Origin: Oscillospiraceae bacterium
GTDB taxonomy: Bacteria > Bacillota > Clostridia > Oscillospirales > Acutalibacteraceae
DNA: 64,000 nt
Reading direction: 5' to 3'
Assembly (NCBI GenBank): GCA_902802375.1
Contig: CADCLS010000010.1
Span: 48,191 to 112,190 of the forward strand
Below are positions 34,096 to 44,203 of the stretch, piece after piece (the stretch's first letter is position 1; each line of letters starts with the position of its first letter). Under the pieces are notes generated by a model. That model did not search any database. It was not told the origin of the DNA and worked only from the letters and a program-made list of their open reading frames with translations. The position numbers and the translations under genes were made by a program.

Positions 34096-34728
34096 ATGAA
34101 AAAAGGAATCATCGGAAAAAAGCTTGGTATGACTCAGCTTTTTGACGAAAACGGAAATGTAGTTCCGGTAACCGTAATTGAGGCAGGTCCTTGCGTTGTA
34201 GCGCAGAAGAAGACCGCTGAGAACGACGGTTATGAGGCAGTTCAGATTGGCTTCGGCGATTTGAAGGCTTCAAAGGTTACGAAACCCTTAAAGGGACACT
34301 TCGCAAAAGGTGATGTAGCTCCTAAAAAGGTTTTGCGTGAGCTTCGTCTTGAAGACACAAGCGTACTTAATGTAGGCGATATCATCAAGGCTGATGTTTT
34401 CGCAGAGGGTGACTCGGTAGATGTAAGAGGAACTTCTAAAGGTAAAGGCTATGCCGGCACAATTAAGCGCTGGAACTTCGGCCGCCTTAAAGAGACTCAC
34501 GGTACCGGTCCTGTTCACCGTCACGGCGGCTCACTTGGTGCATGCTCAAGTCCTTCGAGAGTATTCAAGGGCAAGAAGATGGCAGGTCACTTAGGTAATG
34601 AGCGTGTGACAGTTCAGAACTTAAATGTTGTTAAGGTTGACGCTGAAAAGAATATCATCGCCGTAAAGGGCGCCGTTCCGGGCGCTAAAGGCTCAATAGT
34701 TGTTCTTTTCGATAGCGTTAAGGCTTAA
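34096..34728 (+). CDS. rplC: 50S ribosomal protein L3
   Basis: A 210-residue early-assembly protein of the large subunit near the peptidyl transferase centre. [19 protein letters not shown] at the start and the loop [27 protein letters not shown] near 140-166 are diagnostic. ATG at 34096 is chosen because GGAGG lies just upstream; the in-frame TTG at 34081 overlaps that site. A 14-nt palindrome (GTCAGCTCAGCTGAC, 34050-34064) lies in the gap after rpsJ. Confidence 0.98.
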   Translation: MKKGIIGKKLGMTQLFDENGNVVPVTVIEAGPCVVAQKKTAENDGYEAVQIGFGDLKASKVTKPLKGHFAKGDVAPKKVLRELRLEDTSVLNVGDIIKADVFAEGDSVDVRGTSKGKGYAGTIKRWNFGRLKETHGTGPVHRHGGSLGACSSPSRVFKGKKMAGHLGNERVTVQNLNVVKVDAEKNIIAVKGAVPGAKGSIVVLFDSVKA

Positions 34729-34745
34729 GGGAAGGAGTGTTTAGT

Positions 34746-35369
34746 ATGCCGAAATTAGCAGTTGTTGATATGACGGGTAAAAAGGTTGGCGATATTACTC
34801 TCGCAGACGAGATTTTCGGAATTACTCCCAATGCCGTGGTTATGCACGCAGCGGTTGTAAATTTCCTTGCTAACCAGCGTCAGGGCACACAGTCCACTCT
34901 TACCCGTACAGAGGTTTCCGGCGGCGGCAAGAAGCCGTGGAGACAAAAAGGTACAGGCCATGCGCGTCAGGGCTCTATAAGAGCTCCGCAGTGGAGACAC
35001 GGCGGTATCGTACATGCGCCGAAGCCGAGAGATTATTCTTATGCTCTTAATAAAAAGGTCAGAAGGCTTGCGCTTAAATCTGCGCTTTCAGATAAAGTGC
35101 TTTCGGGCGACCTTATCGTTCTTGATGAACTTAAAATGGAAGAGTACAAGACTAAGACGGTTGCCGAGTGCTTTAAGGCTATCGGTGCCGAGAAGAAGGT
35201 GCTTATCGTTCTTGACAGCAACAATCCGTTTGCAGTAAAGAGCGTTGGTAATATAAAGGGTGCGAAAGCCGCTTTAGTAAATACCATAAACACCTACGAC
35301 ATCATTAACGCCGACAAGCTTGTTATCGTTAAGGGTGCCGCGAAACAAATCGAGGAGGTGTACGCATAA
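34746..35369 (+). CDS. rplD: 50S ribosomal protein L4
   Basis: A 207-residue large-subunit protein lining the exit tunnel. The conserved loop TRTEVSGGGKKPWRQKGTGHARQGSIRAPQWRHGG is at about 45-80. In other bacteria L4 represses its own S10 operon through the mRNA leader, which makes it the first suspect ligand for the structured leader here. ATG at 34746 follows AAGGAG. Overlaps rplW by one base. Confidence 0.98.
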   Translation: MPKLAVVDMTGKKVGDITLADEIFGITPNAVVMHAAVVNFLANQRQGTQSTLTRTEVSGGGKKPWRQKGTGHARQGSIRAPQWRHGGIVHAPKPRDYSYALNKKVRRLALKSALSDKVLSGDLIVLDELKMEEYKTKTVAECFKAIGAEKKVLIVLDSNNPFAVKSVGNIKGAKAALVNTINTYDIINADKLVIVKGAAKQIEEVYA

Positions 35370-35662
35370 TGAAAGCAGCGCAAGATATTATAATTGCACC
35401 GGTTATAACCGAAAAGAGCATGGCCGGTATTGCCGACAAGAAATACACCTTTAAGGTTGCAAAGGATGCCAATAAGCTTGAAATTGCTGACGCAGTTGAA
35501 AAGCTTTTTAAGGTAACTGTTGCCAAGGTAAACACCGTTAGTATGCGCGGTAAAGTAAGAAGAATGGGCCGTTACGAGGGCAAAACCGCTTCGTGGAAAA
35601 AAGCTATCGTAACACTGAAAAAAGACTCTAAGTCGATTGAGTTCTTCGACGGTCTCGCTTAA
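35369..35662 (+). CDS. rplW: 50S ribosomal protein L23
   Basis: A 97-residue protein at the tunnel exit, docking site for trigger factor and SRP. APVITEKSM near 10-18 and VNTVSMRGKVRRMGRYEGKTASWKKAIVTL are typical. Start overlaps the rplD stop (TAATG), with GAGGAGG inside rplD. Confidence 0.97.
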   Translation: MKAAQDIIIAPVITEKSMAGIADKKYTFKVAKDANKLEIADAVEKLFKVTVAKVNTVSMRGKVRRMGRYEGKTASWKKAIVTLKKDSKSIEFFDGLA

Positions 35663-35729
35663 AAGTAACGCATACGGTGATGTATGAAGTATGATACTTC
35701 GCTAAGCCAAAATAGGAGAGTGAAAACAA

Positions 35730-36557
35730 ATGGCAATAAAGCATTATAAGCCGACTACTAACGGTCGCCGCAATATGACCACTATGGATTATTCCGAGTT
35801 GTCAAAGGTAGCGCCCGAGAGAAGTTTGCTTGAACCAATAAAGAAAAATGCCGGTCGCAACAGCTACGGCCGCATAACCGTTCGCCACAGAGGCGGCGGC
35901 AACCGCAGAAAGTACAGAGTGATAGACTTCAAGCGTGAGAAGTTCGGTGTAGCAGCCGAGGTTTTAACCCTTGAATACGATCCTAACCGTTCTGCGTTTA
36001 TAGCCCTCGTTCAGTATGAGGACGGCGAGAAGAGATATATCCTCGCTCCTCAGGACCTTAAGGTGGGCGATAAGATAGTAAGCGGACCCGACGCCGATAT
36101 TAAACCCGGCAACGCTTTACCGCTTATAAATATACCGGTTGGTACTTTTGTTCACAATGTTGAGCTTTATCCGGGCAAGGGCGCACAGTTGGCGCGTTCT
36201 GCCGGCAATATGGCACAGCTTATGGCAAAAGAAAACGGTATGGCGCTCTTGCGTTTGCCTTCAGGCGAGCTTCGCAATGTTCCTGAAAGCTGTATGGCAA
36301 CTGTCGGCGTTGTTTCAAATCCTGAGCACGCTAATGTTAACTACGGTAAAGCAGGAAGAAAGCGTCACATGGGTTGGCGTCCTACCGTCCGTGGTTCTGT
36401 AATGAACCCGAACGACCACCCACACGGCGGTGGTGAAGGTAAGTCACCTATCGGCCGTCCCGGTCCTGTTACCCCTTGGGGTAAGCCGACTCTCGGCTAC
36501 AAGACCAGAGCTAAGCACAAGGCGAGCGATAAGTATATCGTAAAGCGCCGTAAGTAA
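35730..36557 (+). CDS. rplB: 50S ribosomal protein L2
   Basis: A 275-residue protein needed for subunit association and peptidyl transfer. It has the OB-fold and SH3-like domains, with [21 protein letters not shown] near 48-68 and the C-terminal loop with [16 protein letters not shown] near 228-243 that contains the functionally important His. A GAAGTA/TACTTC hairpin (35685-35699) lies in the 67-base gap upstream. Confidence 0.98.
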   Translation: MAIKHYKPTTNGRRNMTTMDYSELSKVAPERSLLEPIKKNAGRNSYGRITVRHRGGGNRRKYRVIDFKREKFGVAAEVLTLEYDPNRSAFIALVQYEDGEKRYILAPQDLKVGDKIVSGPDADIKPGNALPLINIPVGTFVHNVELYPGKGAQLARSAGNMAQLMAKENGMALLRLPSGELRNVPESCMATVGVVSNPEHANVNYGKAGRKRHMGWRPTVRGSVMNPNDHPHGGGEGKSPIGRPGPVTPWGKPTLGYKTRAKHKASDKYIVKRRK

Positions 36558-36580
36558 GTCAGACGAAAGGAGATATCATA

Positions 36581-36859
36581 ATGGGAAGAAGCGTTAAAAA
36601 AGGACCTTATGTGCAACCCGTTTTGCTCAAAAGAGTCGAAGAAATGAATAAGTCCGGTGAAAAGCGCGTGCTTAAAACCTGGAGCCGTTCATCAACCATA
36701 TTCCCCGATTTCGTCGGACATACTTTTGCGGTTCATGACGGACGGAAACATGTTCCGGTATATGTAACCGAGGATATGGTTGGTCACAAGCTCGGTGAGT
36801 TTGCGCCCACAAGAACATTCAAAGGCCATGCCGGCGCTAAGACCACCGGTTCTAAATAA
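36581..36859 (+). CDS. rpsS: 30S ribosomal protein S19
   Basis: A 92-residue small-subunit head protein contacting S13. [19 protein letters not shown] at the start, [47 protein letters not shown] through the middle. RBS GAAAGGAGA. Canonical position between L2 and L22. Confidence 0.98.
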   Translation: MGRSVKKGPYVQPVLLKRVEEMNKSGEKRVLKTWSRSSTIFPDFVGHTFAVHDGRKHVPVYVTEDMVGHKLGEFAPTRTFKGHAGAKTTGSK

Positions 36860-36882
36860 GCGGACGAGAGGAGAGTTTAACT

Positions 36883-37218
36883 ATGGAAGCAAGGGCAATA
36901 CTGAAATATGCCCGTATTTCACCCCGTAAGGTGAATATAGTTTTGGATCTTATCCGAAACCAAGATGCTGAAAAAGCTATGGCTATTCTAAGGTTTACTC
37001 CGAAGGCTGCTTGTGAGTATTTAGAGAAGCTGCTTAAATCAGCAATGGCAAATGCCGAAAATAAAAATATGGACACTAAGAATTTATATGTTGCGGAGTG
37101 CTTTGTATGCCCGGGTCCGACTCTTAAGAGAATCAGACCGAAGGACCACGGCAGAGCGCACCGTATCCTCAAGAGAACAAGTCATATGACAATCGTTCTC
37201 AAAGAGCGTGAGATTTAA
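36883..37218 (+). CDS. rplV: 50S ribosomal protein L22
   Basis: A 111-residue protein whose beta-hairpin lines the exit tunnel and macrolide site. ARISPRKVNIVLDLIRNQDAEKAMAIL near the start and RIRPKDHGRAHRILKRTSHMTIVL at the end are conserved. No change in the hairpin is obvious by eye. RBS GAGAGGAG. Confidence 0.97.
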   Translation: MEARAILKYARISPRKVNIVLDLIRNQDAEKAMAILRFTPKAACEYLEKLLKSAMANAENKNMDTKNLYVAECFVCPGPTLKRIRPKDHGRAHRILKRTSHMTIVLKEREI

Positions 37219-37235
37219 GAAAGGGAGGTTAAATT

Positions 37236-37901
37236 ATGGGTCAGAAAGTTAATCCGCACGGTTACCGTGTAGGTATCATCAAAAACTGGGACTCTCGTTG
37301 GTTTGTATCCGACGGCGCCTTCGGCGATTCGTTGGTTGAAGACTACAACCTCCGTAAATACTTAAAGAAAACTTTGTTTTCCGCAGGTATTGAGAAAGTA
37401 GAAATCGAACGAGATGACAAGAGAGTAAGACTTCACATTCATTGCGGCAAGCCCGGTATGGTAATCGGCAGAAACGGCGCAGAGATTGAAAAGCTCCGCG
37501 TTAAATGCCAGGAAATGCTCGGTAAGCCGGTAATCATCAACATTGTGGAGATAAAGAACCCGGATGCGAGCGCTCAGCTCGTTGCCGAGAACATCGCTCT
37601 TCAGCTTGAGAAGCGTGTTTCTTTCAGAAGAGCTATGAAGTTATCAATAGGCAGAGCTATGCGTCTTGGCGTTAAGGGTATCAAAACTCAGGTTTCCGGC
37701 CGTTTGGGCGGTGCGGAAATTGCAAGAAGCGAGCAGTATCACGAGGGTACTATTCCGCTTCAGACCCTTCGTGCAGACATTGACTACGGTTTTGCCGAGG
37801 CAAGAACAACCTATGGTATAATCGGCGTTAAGGTTTGGATTTACAAGGGTGAAGTTCTCAATGAGAACCGCAGAACTAACAGAAGAGGAGGCGCACGCTG
37901 A
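37236..37901 (+). CDS. rpsC: 30S ribosomal protein S3
   Basis: A 221-residue protein at the mRNA entry channel. It has [22 protein letters not shown] at the start, a KH domain with [14 protein letters not shown] near 70-83, and [17 protein letters not shown] near 150-166. The C-terminus ([11 protein letters not shown]) is basic. Stop overlaps the rplP start. Confidence 0.98.
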   Translation: MGQKVNPHGYRVGIIKNWDSRWFVSDGAFGDSLVEDYNLRKYLKKTLFSAGIEKVEIERDDKRVRLHIHCGKPGMVIGRNGAEIEKLRVKCQEMLGKPVIINIVEIKNPDASAQLVAENIALQLEKRVSFRRAMKLSIGRAMRLGVKGIKTQVSGRLGGAEIARSEQYHEGTIPLQTLRADIDYGFAEARTTYGIIGVKVWIYKGEVLNENRRTNRRGGAR

Positions 37902-38323
37902 TGTTAATGCCAAAACGCGTTAAATTCCGTCGTGTTCAGCGCGGAAGAATGACCGGCGCTGCTTCTCGCGGTATCACGGTTACTCACGGTGACTACGGTC
38001 TTCAGGCTTTGGAGCCGGCGTGGATCACCTCAAACCAGATTGAAGCTGCCCGTATAGCGATGACTCGTTATATTAAGCGTGGCGGTCAGGTTTGGATAAA
38101 GATATTCCCCGATAAGCCGATAACCGAGAAGCCGGCTGAAACCCGAATGGGTTCAGGTAAAGGCTCACCGGAATACTGGGTAGCGGTTGTAAAACCGGGC
38201 CGCATTATGTTTGAAATAGGCGGCGTTTCGGAGGAGCTTGCTCGCGAGGCTATGCGTCTTGCGGCAAACAAACTGCCGATTAAGTGCAAGTTTGTCACTA
38301 AAGAGATGGGTGGTGAGCAGTAA
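37901..38323 (+). CDS. rplP: 50S ribosomal protein L16
   Basis: A 140-residue protein near the A-site tRNA elbow. It has [18 protein letters not shown] at the N-terminus, [25 protein letters not shown] near 50-74, and [20 protein letters not shown] near 82-101, with a conserved Arg. ATG at 37901 is favoured over the ATG at 37907 by spacing from GAGGAGG. Overlaps rpmC by one base. Confidence 0.98.
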   Translation: MLMPKRVKFRRVQRGRMTGAASRGITVTHGDYGLQALEPAWITSNQIEAARIAMTRYIKRGGQVWIKIFPDKPITEKPAETRMGSGKGSPEYWVAVVKPGRIMFEIGGVSEELAREAMRLAANKLPIKCKFVTKEMGGEQ

Positions 38324-38529
38324 TGAACGCCAAGGAAATAAGAGAAAATTCGATATCCGAGCTTAAGAGCAAACTCGATGACCTCAAAGACGAGCTTTAT
38401 AAGCTCCGCTTCCAGCACGCGATCAATCAGCTCGACAACCCGAAGCGTATTACTGCCGTTAAAAAGGATATCGCCCGCGTTAAGACGATTATTCGCGAAG
38501 CCGAAATCAAAGACGGCAAGACTGCTTGA
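38323..38529 (+). CDS. rpmC: 50S ribosomal protein L29
   Basis: A 68-residue two-helix protein near the tunnel exit. [43 protein letters not shown] matches the family, including LRFQ and the NP-RI turn. Its start overlaps the L16 stop (TAATG), indicating coupled translation. Confidence 0.97.
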   Translation: MNAKEIRENSISELKSKLDDLKDELYKLRFQHAINQLDNPKRITAVKKDIARVKTIIREAEIKDGKTA

Positions 38530-38544
38530 GGGAGGTAAAGTCAG

Positions 38545-38802
38545 ATGAATGAGCGCAACCTTCGTAAAACAAGAGTGGGCAGAGTTGTAAGCGACAAGAT
38601 GGATAAAACCGTTGTAGTTGCCATTGAGGACAATGTAAAGCACCCTCTTTATAAGAAGATTATCAAAAACACTATAAGACTTAAGGCTCATGATGAGGAA
38701 AACACCTGCCGTGTTGGCGACAGAGTTCTCATTATGGAAACGAGACCTCTCTCAAAGGATAAGAGATGGCGCGTTGCCGAAATAGTTGAGAAGGCTAAGT
38801 AA
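38545..38802 (+). CDS. rpsQ: 30S ribosomal protein S17
   Basis: An 85-residue OB-fold primary 16S-binding protein. [22 protein letters not shown] at the start and [21 protein letters not shown] at the end are typical. RBS GGGAGG. Confidence 0.97.
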   Translation: MNERNLRKTRVGRVVSDKMDKTVVVAIEDNVKHPLYKKIIKNTIRLKAHDEENTCRVGDRVLIMETRPLSKDKRWRVAEIVEKAK

Positions 38803-38819
38803 CTAAGGAGGAAAACACT

Positions 38820-39188
38820 GTGATACAGCAACAGAGTTACCTCAAGGTTGCCGACAACACCGGTGCTAAAGAAATTATGTGCATCCGTGTTCTTGGAGGC
38901 TCCAAAAGGAGGTATGCCAACATCGGCGATGTTATCGTTGCTTCTGTTAAGAAGGCCACTCCGGGTGGTACAGTTAAGAAGGGCGATGTTGTAAAGGCAG
39001 TTGTGGTTCGTTCCGCAAAAGGTCTTCGCCGTAATGATGGCACTTATATCAGATTTGATGAAAATGCGGCAGTTCTTATCCGTGAAGATAAGAACCCGAG
39101 AGGCACCCGTATTTTCGGGCCGGTAGCCCGTGAGCTTCGCGATAAGGATTATACAAAAATTCTTTCGCTCGCTCCGGAAGTACTTTAA
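38820..39188 (+). CDS. rplN: 50S ribosomal protein L14
   Basis: A 122-residue protein at the subunit interface. [37 protein letters not shown] at the start and [42 protein letters not shown] at the end are near-invariant. The start is GTG at 38820 after AAGGAGG. Confidence 0.98.
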   Translation: MIQQQSYLKVADNTGAKEIMCIRVLGGSKRRYANIGDVIVASVKKATPGGTVKKGDVVKAVVVRSAKGLRRNDGTYIRFDENAAVLIREDKNPRGTRIFGPVARELRDKDYTKILSLAPEVL

Positions 39189-39204
39189 TGGGAGGTAATG
39201 GAAA

Positions 39205-39528
39205 ATGAGTAAGCTTCACATTAAAACCGGTGATACCGTAAAATTGCTCACAGGCGATAAAGCCGATAGGGCTAAAACCGGAAAGGTTTTGGAAGTAAGT
39301 CCTAAAGAGGGCAAGGTAATTGTTGAGGGTCTTAACAAGGTTAAAAAACATGTTAAGCCGAGAAAAGCAGGCGACCCGTCCGGCATAATCGAGACCGAAA
39401 GCGCGATTTACGCAAACAAGGTGCAGCTTGTCTGCCCGAAGTGCGGTAAAGCTACGCGCGTAGGTATCAAGATTTATGAAGACGGTAAGAAAGACCGCGT
39501 TTGCAAAAAATGCGGCGAGACTTTTTAA
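39205..39528 (+). CDS. rplX: 50S ribosomal protein L24
   Basis: A 107-residue assembly initiator with an N-terminal KOW motif (DTVKLLTGDKADRAKTGKVLEV). The C-terminal third carries two CxxC pairs (CPKCG near 78 and CKKCG near 101), a zinc-ribbon-like arrangement found in a subset of bacterial L24 proteins. RBS GGGAGG. Confidence 0.97.
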   Translation: MSKLHIKTGDTVKLLTGDKADRAKTGKVLEVSPKEGKVIVEGLNKVKKHVKPRKAGDPSGIIETESAIYANKVQLVCPKCGKATRVGIKIYEDGKKDRVCKKCGETF

Positions 39529-39547
39529 GGGTTAGGAGGAACATGAC

Positions 39548-40087
39548 ATGTCAACGCTGGCAAACGAATATAAAAATTCGATAGCTCCCGCATTGATGAC
39601 CAAATTTGGCTACAAAAGTGTTATGCAAATTCCGAAGCTCGACAAGGTCATAATCAATGTAGGCTGCGGCGAGGCAAAGGATAACGCTAAGGCTATCGAT
39701 GCCGTTATCGCCGATTTAGGTCTTATAACCGGTCAGAAGGCAGTTGTCTGCCGCGCTAAGAAGTCGGTTGCGAACTTTAAGCTTCGTGCCGGTATGCCGA
39801 TTGGCGCAAAGGTAACCCTTCGCGGTGAAAGAATGTATGAGTTTATCGAAAGACTCTTTGGCGCTGCGCTTCCGCGCGTGCGTGACTTCAGAGGTATAAA
39901 TCCCGACTCCTTCGACGGCAGAGGCAACTATGCCATGGGCGTTAAGGAACAGCTTATATTCCCTGAAATTGAGTACGATAAAATTGATAAGGTACGCGGT
40001 ATGGACATTATAATCGTTACAACCGCAAACACCGATGAAGAGGCTCGCGAGTTGTTAACTCTCATGGGCGCTCCATTTGCGAAGTAA
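39548..40087 (+). CDS. rplE: 50S ribosomal protein L5
   Basis: A 179-residue 5S rRNA-binding protein. [19 protein letters not shown] near 31-49, [26 protein letters not shown] near 78-103, and [28 protein letters not shown] near 118-145 are diagnostic. Canonical between L24 and S14. Confidence 0.98.
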   Translation: MSTLANEYKNSIAPALMTKFGYKSVMQIPKLDKVIINVGCGEAKDNAKAIDAVIADLGLITGQKAVVCRAKKSVANFKLRAGMPIGAKVTLRGERMYEFIERLFGAALPRVRDFRGINPDSFDGRGNYAMGVKEQLIFPEIEYDKIDKVRGMDIIIVTTANTDEEARELLTLMGAPFAK

Positions 40088-40099
40088 GGAGAAGGAACT

Positions 40100-40285
40100 A
40101 TGGCTAAAACATCTATGAAAGTAAGGCAGGCGCGTCCGGCTAAGTTTTCAACAAGACAGTATAACAGATGCAAAATCTGTGGCCGCCCCCATGCTTATCT
40201 TCGCAAGTACGGCATCTGCCGTATATGCTTCAGAGAGCTTGCTTACAAAGGCGAGATCCCCGGAGTTAAGAAGGCAAGCTGGTAA
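40100..40285 (+). CDS. rpsN: 30S ribosomal protein S14, zinc-binding type
   Basis: A 61-residue short S14 with two CxxC pairs, CKIC (24-27) and CRIC (40-43), that bind zinc. The C-terminus [11 protein letters not shown] is conserved. Zinc-type S14 is common in Firmicutes; no zinc-free paralogue is in this window. RBS GTAAGGAGAAGG. Confidence 0.98.
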   Translation: MAKTSMKVRQARPAKFSTRQYNRCKICGRPHAYLRKYGICRICFRELAYKGEIPGVKKASW

Positions 40286-40306
40286 GGCTAATTGTATTGA
40301 AACTGT

Positions 40307-40324
40307 GACAAAACGGTCACACTA
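40307..40324 (+). promoter_or_regulatory. Small hairpin before rpsH
   Basis: TGTGAC pairs with GTCACA around AAAACG, ending shortly before the rpsH AAGGAGG. It may modulate S8 translation. Weak evidence. Confidence 0.25.
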
Positions 40325-40338
40325 AGGAGGTTTACGGT

Positions 40339-40737
40339 ATGCAAATCACCGATACTATTGCCGATATGCTCACACGAATTCGTAACGCATCTTCGGCAAA
40401 GCACGATTCGGTAGATGTACCGGCGTCCAAAGTAAAAAAGGCAATTGCCCAGATTTTGCTTGACGAGGGTTACATCAATAGCTTCACAGTCGAAGAAGAC
40501 GGTAAGCAGGGCATTATTCATATAGTTTTGAAGTACGGCCCGAATAAATCTCAGACCATAACCGGCATTCGCCGTGTTTCAAAGCCCGGTTTGAGAATCT
40601 ACACAAATGTAGAGGATATGCCGAAGGTAATAAGAGGCCTCGGCGTGGCAATTCTTTCCACCTCTAAGGGAATTATGACCGATAAGCAGGCACGCCGCGA
40701 GAATGTCGGCGGAGAAGTCCTCGCTTTCGTGTGGTAA
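40339..40737 (+). CDS. rpsH: 30S ribosomal protein S8
   Basis: A 132-residue central-domain assembly protein; in E. coli it is the spc-operon repressor. [30 protein letters not shown] at the start and [26 protein letters not shown] at the end are diagnostic. Ends inside the leader of rplF. Confidence 0.98.
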   Translation: MQITDTIADMLTRIRNASSAKHDSVDVPASKVKKAIAQILLDEGYINSFTVEEDGKQGIIHIVLKYGPNKSQTITGIRRVSKPGLRIYTNVEDMPKVIRGLGVAILSTSKGIMTDKQARRENVGGEVLAFVW

Positions 40738-40751
40738 GAGGAGGAAAAGAA

Positions 40752-41300
40752 ATGTCAAGAATAGGAAAGAAGCCGGTTTTAATTCCGGCAGGTGTTGATG
40801 TCAAGCTTGACGGCAACCACATCGCGGTAAAGGGTCCAAAGGGAGAGCTTTCTCTTGACTTTAATCCTGAAATTTCTGTTGAGGTTCAGGGTACCGAGAT
40901 AGTAGTTTCCCGTCCGAGCGATGACAAAATACATCGTTCACTTCACGGTCTTACCCGCACACTTATTTCCAATATGGTAATCGGTGTTACGGAAGGCTAC
41001 AAGAAAACACTCGAGGTAAACGGCGTAGGTTACCGTGCTCAAAAGCAGGGCAACAACCTTGTTATGAACCTCGGTTACTCACACCAGGTAATTATGCCTG
41101 AGGTTGAGGGTATAAGCATAGAGGTGCCGTCTGCGAACTCAATAGTTATCAGCGGCGCAGATAAGCAGTTGGTAGGTCAATTTGCAGCAAAGGTGCGCGC
41201 TAAGCGTCCGCCGGAGCCTTATAAGGGCAAGGGCATTAAGTACTCTGACGAGCACATCCGCCGCAAAGAAGGTAAGGCCGCCAAGGGCTCCAAGAAATGA
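40752..41300 (+). CDS. rplF: 50S ribosomal protein L6
   Basis: A 182-residue protein of two homologous alpha/beta domains. [32 protein letters not shown] opens domain one; [35 protein letters not shown] closes domain two. The ATG at 40752 follows GAGGAGGAAAAG; the in-frame GTG at 40731 overlaps the S8 gene and is less likely. Confidence 0.98.
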   Translation: MSRIGKKPVLIPAGVDVKLDGNHIAVKGPKGELSLDFNPEISVEVQGTEIVVSRPSDDKIHRSLHGLTRTLISNMVIGVTEGYKKTLEVNGVGYRAQKQGNNLVMNLGYSHQVIMPEVEGISIEVPSANSIVISGADKQLVGQFAAKVRAKRPPEPYKGKGIKYSDEHIRRKEGKAAKGSKK

Positions 41301-41318
41301 TAAAGGAGTGTATGAAAA

Positions 41319-41678
41319 ATGGTTAGCAAAACTAACAGTAACGCAGCGCGTCTTAAGCGCCATGCCCGCGTTCGTTCAAAGATCGCCGGCACAGCCGAGA
41401 GACCCCGTCTTGATGTGTTCCGCTCCAACAGTCATATCTATGCTCAACTTATTGATGACGAAAAGGGTGTAACGCTCGCTTCTGCCGCTTCTAACGAGAA
41501 GGACTTTGGTGTTTCCGGCGGTAACTGCGAGGGTGCCCGCAAGGTTGGAAAGCTCATAGCGGAGCGCGCAAAGGATAAGAAGATTTCCGAGGTTGTTTTT
41601 GACCGCGGAGGATATATTTATCACGGCCGTGTCAAAGAGCTTGCCGAAGGTGCCCGTGAGGGCGGCCTCAAATTTTAA
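41319..41678 (+). CDS. rplR: 50S ribosomal protein L18
   Basis: A 119-residue 5S rRNA-binding protein. [48 protein letters not shown]-like core (here [10 protein letters not shown]) and [28 protein letters not shown] at the C-terminus are standard. RBS AAGGAG. Confidence 0.98.
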   Translation: MVSKTNSNAARLKRHARVRSKIAGTAERPRLDVFRSNSHIYAQLIDDEKGVTLASAASNEKDFGVSGGNCEGARKVGKLIAERAKDKKISEVVFDRGGYIYHGRVKELAEGAREGGLKF

Positions 41679-41695
41679 GAAGGAGGAGAATACTT

Positions 41696-42199
41696 TTGGC
41701 TACAAATATTGACGCATCAAAATTAGATTTACAGGAGCGCGTTGTATCAATAAACCGCGTTTCTAAAACCGTTAAGGGCGGACGCATTATGAAGTTTGCC
41801 GCTTTAGTCGTTGTCGGTGACGGCGAAGGCATCGTAGGCTACGGTCTCGGTAAAGCAGGCGAAGTTCCGGATGCTATACGCAAGGGCATTGAGGATGCCA
41901 AGAAAAATCTTATTAAGGTTTCTCTTAAGGGTACTACAATTCCTCACGAAGTAATAGGTGAATTCGGTGCAGGCCGCGTGCTGTTAAAGCCCGCTGCTCC
42001 AGGTACCGGAGTTATCGCCGGCGGAGCCGTCCGTGCGGTTGTTGAGATAGTAGGTATCAAAGATATCCGTACTAAGGCGCTTCGTTCAAACAATCCTTGC
42101 AATGTTGTTCGCGCAACTGTTGAAGGACTTAAGTCTTTACGCGACGCCGAGCAAGTAGCGGCTGTTCGCGGTAAAGATGTTAAGGAAATAATAGCATAA
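41696..42199 (+). CDS. rpsE: 30S ribosomal protein S5
   Basis: A 167-residue fidelity protein. [34 protein letters not shown] near 12-45 contains the dsRNA-binding-like domain; [22 protein letters not shown] begins the second. The start is TTG at 41696 after AAGGAGGAG. Confidence 0.98.
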   Translation: MATNIDASKLDLQERVVSINRVSKTVKGGRIMKFAALVVVGDGEGIVGYGLGKAGEVPDAIRKGIEDAKKNLIKVSLKGTTIPHEVIGEFGAGRVLLKPAAPGTGVIAGGAVRAVVEIVGIKDIRTKALRSNNPCNVVRATVEGLKSLRDAEQVAAVRGKDVKEIIA

Positions 42200-42213
42200 G
42201 GAGGAGCAGCACT

Positions 42214-42414
42214 ATGGCAACAAAGAAAAAGGCTGCCGGCCTTACTGTAAAACTTACAAAAAGCACAATAGGTTCTAAAAAGGACCAGATTGCTACGGTT
42301 GAGTCTCTTGGTCTTCGTAAATTAGGCGATACTTCTGTTCAGCCTGATAACGCGCAGACTCGCGGCAAGATAAACAAAGTTTCTCACTTGGTTACCATTG
42401 TCGAGGGCAAGTAA
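42214..42414 (+). CDS. rpmD: 50S ribosomal protein L30
   Basis: A 66-residue small protein. [53 protein letters not shown] fits the family, with a short AT-K-rich N-terminal extension. A TGCGA/TCGCA hairpin lies in the gap before rplO (about 42428-42444). Confidence 0.96.
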   Translation: MATKKKAAGLTVKLTKSTIGSKKDQIATVESLGLRKLGDTSVQPDNAQTRGKINKVSHLVTIVEGK

Positions 42415-42467
42415 TTAAACCGTAAAATGCGAGTTTTTCGCAAAATTGCAAGGAGGTGCAAACAACA

Positions 42468-42908
42468 ATGAAATTGCATGAATTATCTCCTGCTGAAGGC
42501 TCAACCAGAGAGGTAAAGCGTATAGGCAGAGGTCACGGTTCGGGCAACGGCAAAACAGCCGGCAAAGGCCATAAGGGTCAGAAGGCTCGTGCAGGTCACG
42601 GTATGAGACCGGGCTTTGAAGGCGGTCAGATGCCGCTTCAGCGCCGCGTACCGAAGCGTGGTTTTAACAATATTTTTGCAAAAGATTGGTGTGCTATCAA
42701 TGTTGCCGCACTCGAGGTGTTCGAGAACGGCGCAACGGTAGACGCAACCGCTTTGGCAGAAAAGAATATCATCAGCAAATCAGCTCTCCCCGTAAAAGTG
42801 CTCGGAAACGGCAAGCTTACAAAGAATTTAACCGTTAAGCTCAATGCGTTTTCGGCTTCTGCCGCTGAGAAAATCGCTGCGGCGGGCGGAAAGGCAGAGG
42901 TGATCTGA
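42468..42908 (+). CDS. rplO: 50S ribosomal protein L15
   Basis: A 146-residue late-assembly protein. [41 protein letters not shown] is the glycine-rich N-terminus, followed by [21 protein letters not shown] at 42468 follows AAGGAGG; the in-frame TTG at 42456 lies before that site. secY starts two bases after the stop. Confidence 0.98.
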   Translation: MKLHELSPAEGSTREVKRIGRGHGSGNGKTAGKGHKGQKARAGHGMRPGFEGGQMPLQRRVPKRGFNNIFAKDWCAINVAALEVFENGATVDATALAEKNIISKSALPVKVLGNGKLTKNLTVKLNAFSASAAEKIAAAGGKAEVI

Positions 42909-42910
42909 GA

Positions 42911-44191
42911 ATGCTGGAGATTTTGAAAAATGCGTGGAAGGTTAAGGAACTCAGAAATAAAATTCTGTTTACTATCTTCATAGTCGCTATTTTCCGTATA
43001 GGTTCGGTAATTCCGGTACCTTATGTTGATGTTACAGCACTTAAAGCCGCTAACGAATCGGGTGCGACGAGTGACTTTTTCAGTTACCTGTCAATACTTA
43101 CCGGCGGCGGTCTTGAGTACGGCGCGATATTCGCAATGTCGGTAACACCGTACATTAACTCTTCAATTATTATCCAGCTTTTATGCGTGGCTATTCCTGC
43201 TCTTGAGCATCTTTCGAAAGAGGGCGAAGAGGGTCAGAAGAAGCTTGCGGCTATTACAAGATATGCTACTGTTATCTTGGCTCTCATTCAGGGCGTCGCT
43301 TATTTCTTCTATCTTAAGGGAAGCAATTTCCTGAGTGTTTCAGGCGGCGCGGTAGTATTTGCCGCATTTGTAATCGTTCTTGCGTTTACGGCGGGCAGTG
43401 CGCTCGTAATGTGGCTCGGCGAGCAGATAGATGTAAAGGGTATCGGCAACGGTATTTCCATTCTGCTTTTCGCAGGTATTATTTCACGCGGTCCGCAGGC
43501 GTTCAGAATGCTTTATGTTTACTGGACGGAATATGACCGTCAAGCGGCGGTAATCGGAATAGTTCTTATATTCCTTGCCGTTATCGCATTCATAGTATGG
43601 ATGACAAATGCAGAGCGCAGAATACCCGTTCAGTACGCAAAGCGCGTAGTAGGCAACAAGATGTATGGCGGACAGAACACCCATATTCCGATAAAGGTTA
43701 ATATGTCGGGTGTTATGCCGATAATTTTTGCATCGTCTATTCTCATGGTACCCACCATGATTTTGGGCTTTATGAGAGACACTACGACAACCTTTGCAAA
43801 AGCGCTTGCGCTTTTCAGCACACGCGGTGTTTTCTATGCGGTAATTTATTTCATTTTGATTATCGCGTTTGCTTACTTTTACGCTACAATTCAGTTTAAT
43901 CCTGTTGAAATGGCGAATAACCTCCGTAAAAACGGCGGCGCTATACCGGGTATCAGACCCGGCAAGCCTACTTCGGACTTTATCGCAAAAATACTTTCAA
44001 GAATAACCCTTTTGGGCGCCGTATTCTTAAGCGTCATTGCTATACTTCCGATAATTGTCGGAAATGTAGGCGGAATTAACATTTCGCTCGGCGGCACATC
44101 GGTACTCATTATGGTAGGCGTAGCGCTTGAGACGGTTCAGAACCTTGAATCTCAGATGATGATGCGCCACTACAAGGGATTTCTTGATTGA
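42911..44191 (+). CDS. secY: Preprotein translocase subunit SecY
   Basis: A 426-residue ten-span channel protein of the Sec translocon. The plug and lateral-gate landmarks are visible: RIGSVIPVPYVDVTAL near 26-41, GGGLEYGAIFAMSVTPYINSSIIIQLL near 61-87, and the cytoplasmic loop RRIPVQYAKRV near 238-248. The C-terminus is MMMRHYKGFLD. Length is normal. Canonical place after L15. Confidence 0.98.
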   Translation: MLEILKNAWKVKELRNKILFTIFIVAIFRIGSVIPVPYVDVTALKAANESGATSDFFSYLSILTGGGLEYGAIFAMSVTPYINSSIIIQLLCVAIPALEHLSKEGEEGQKKLAAITRYATVILALIQGVAYFFYLKGSNFLSVSGGAVVFAAFVIVLAFTAGSALVMWLGEQIDVKGIGNGISILLFAGIISRGPQAFRMLYVYWTEYDRQAAVIGIVLIFLAVIAFIVWMTNAERRIPVQYAKRVVGNKMYGGQNTHIPIKVNMSGVMPIIFASSILMVPTMILGFMRDTTTTFAKALALFSTRGVFYAVIYFILIIAFAYFYATIQFNPVEMANNLRKNGGAIPGIRPGKPTSDFIAKILSRITLLGAVFLSVIAILPIIVGNVGGINISLGGTSVLIMVGVALETVQNLESQMMMRHYKGFLD

Positions 44192-44203
44192 TAGGAGAAA
44201 AGT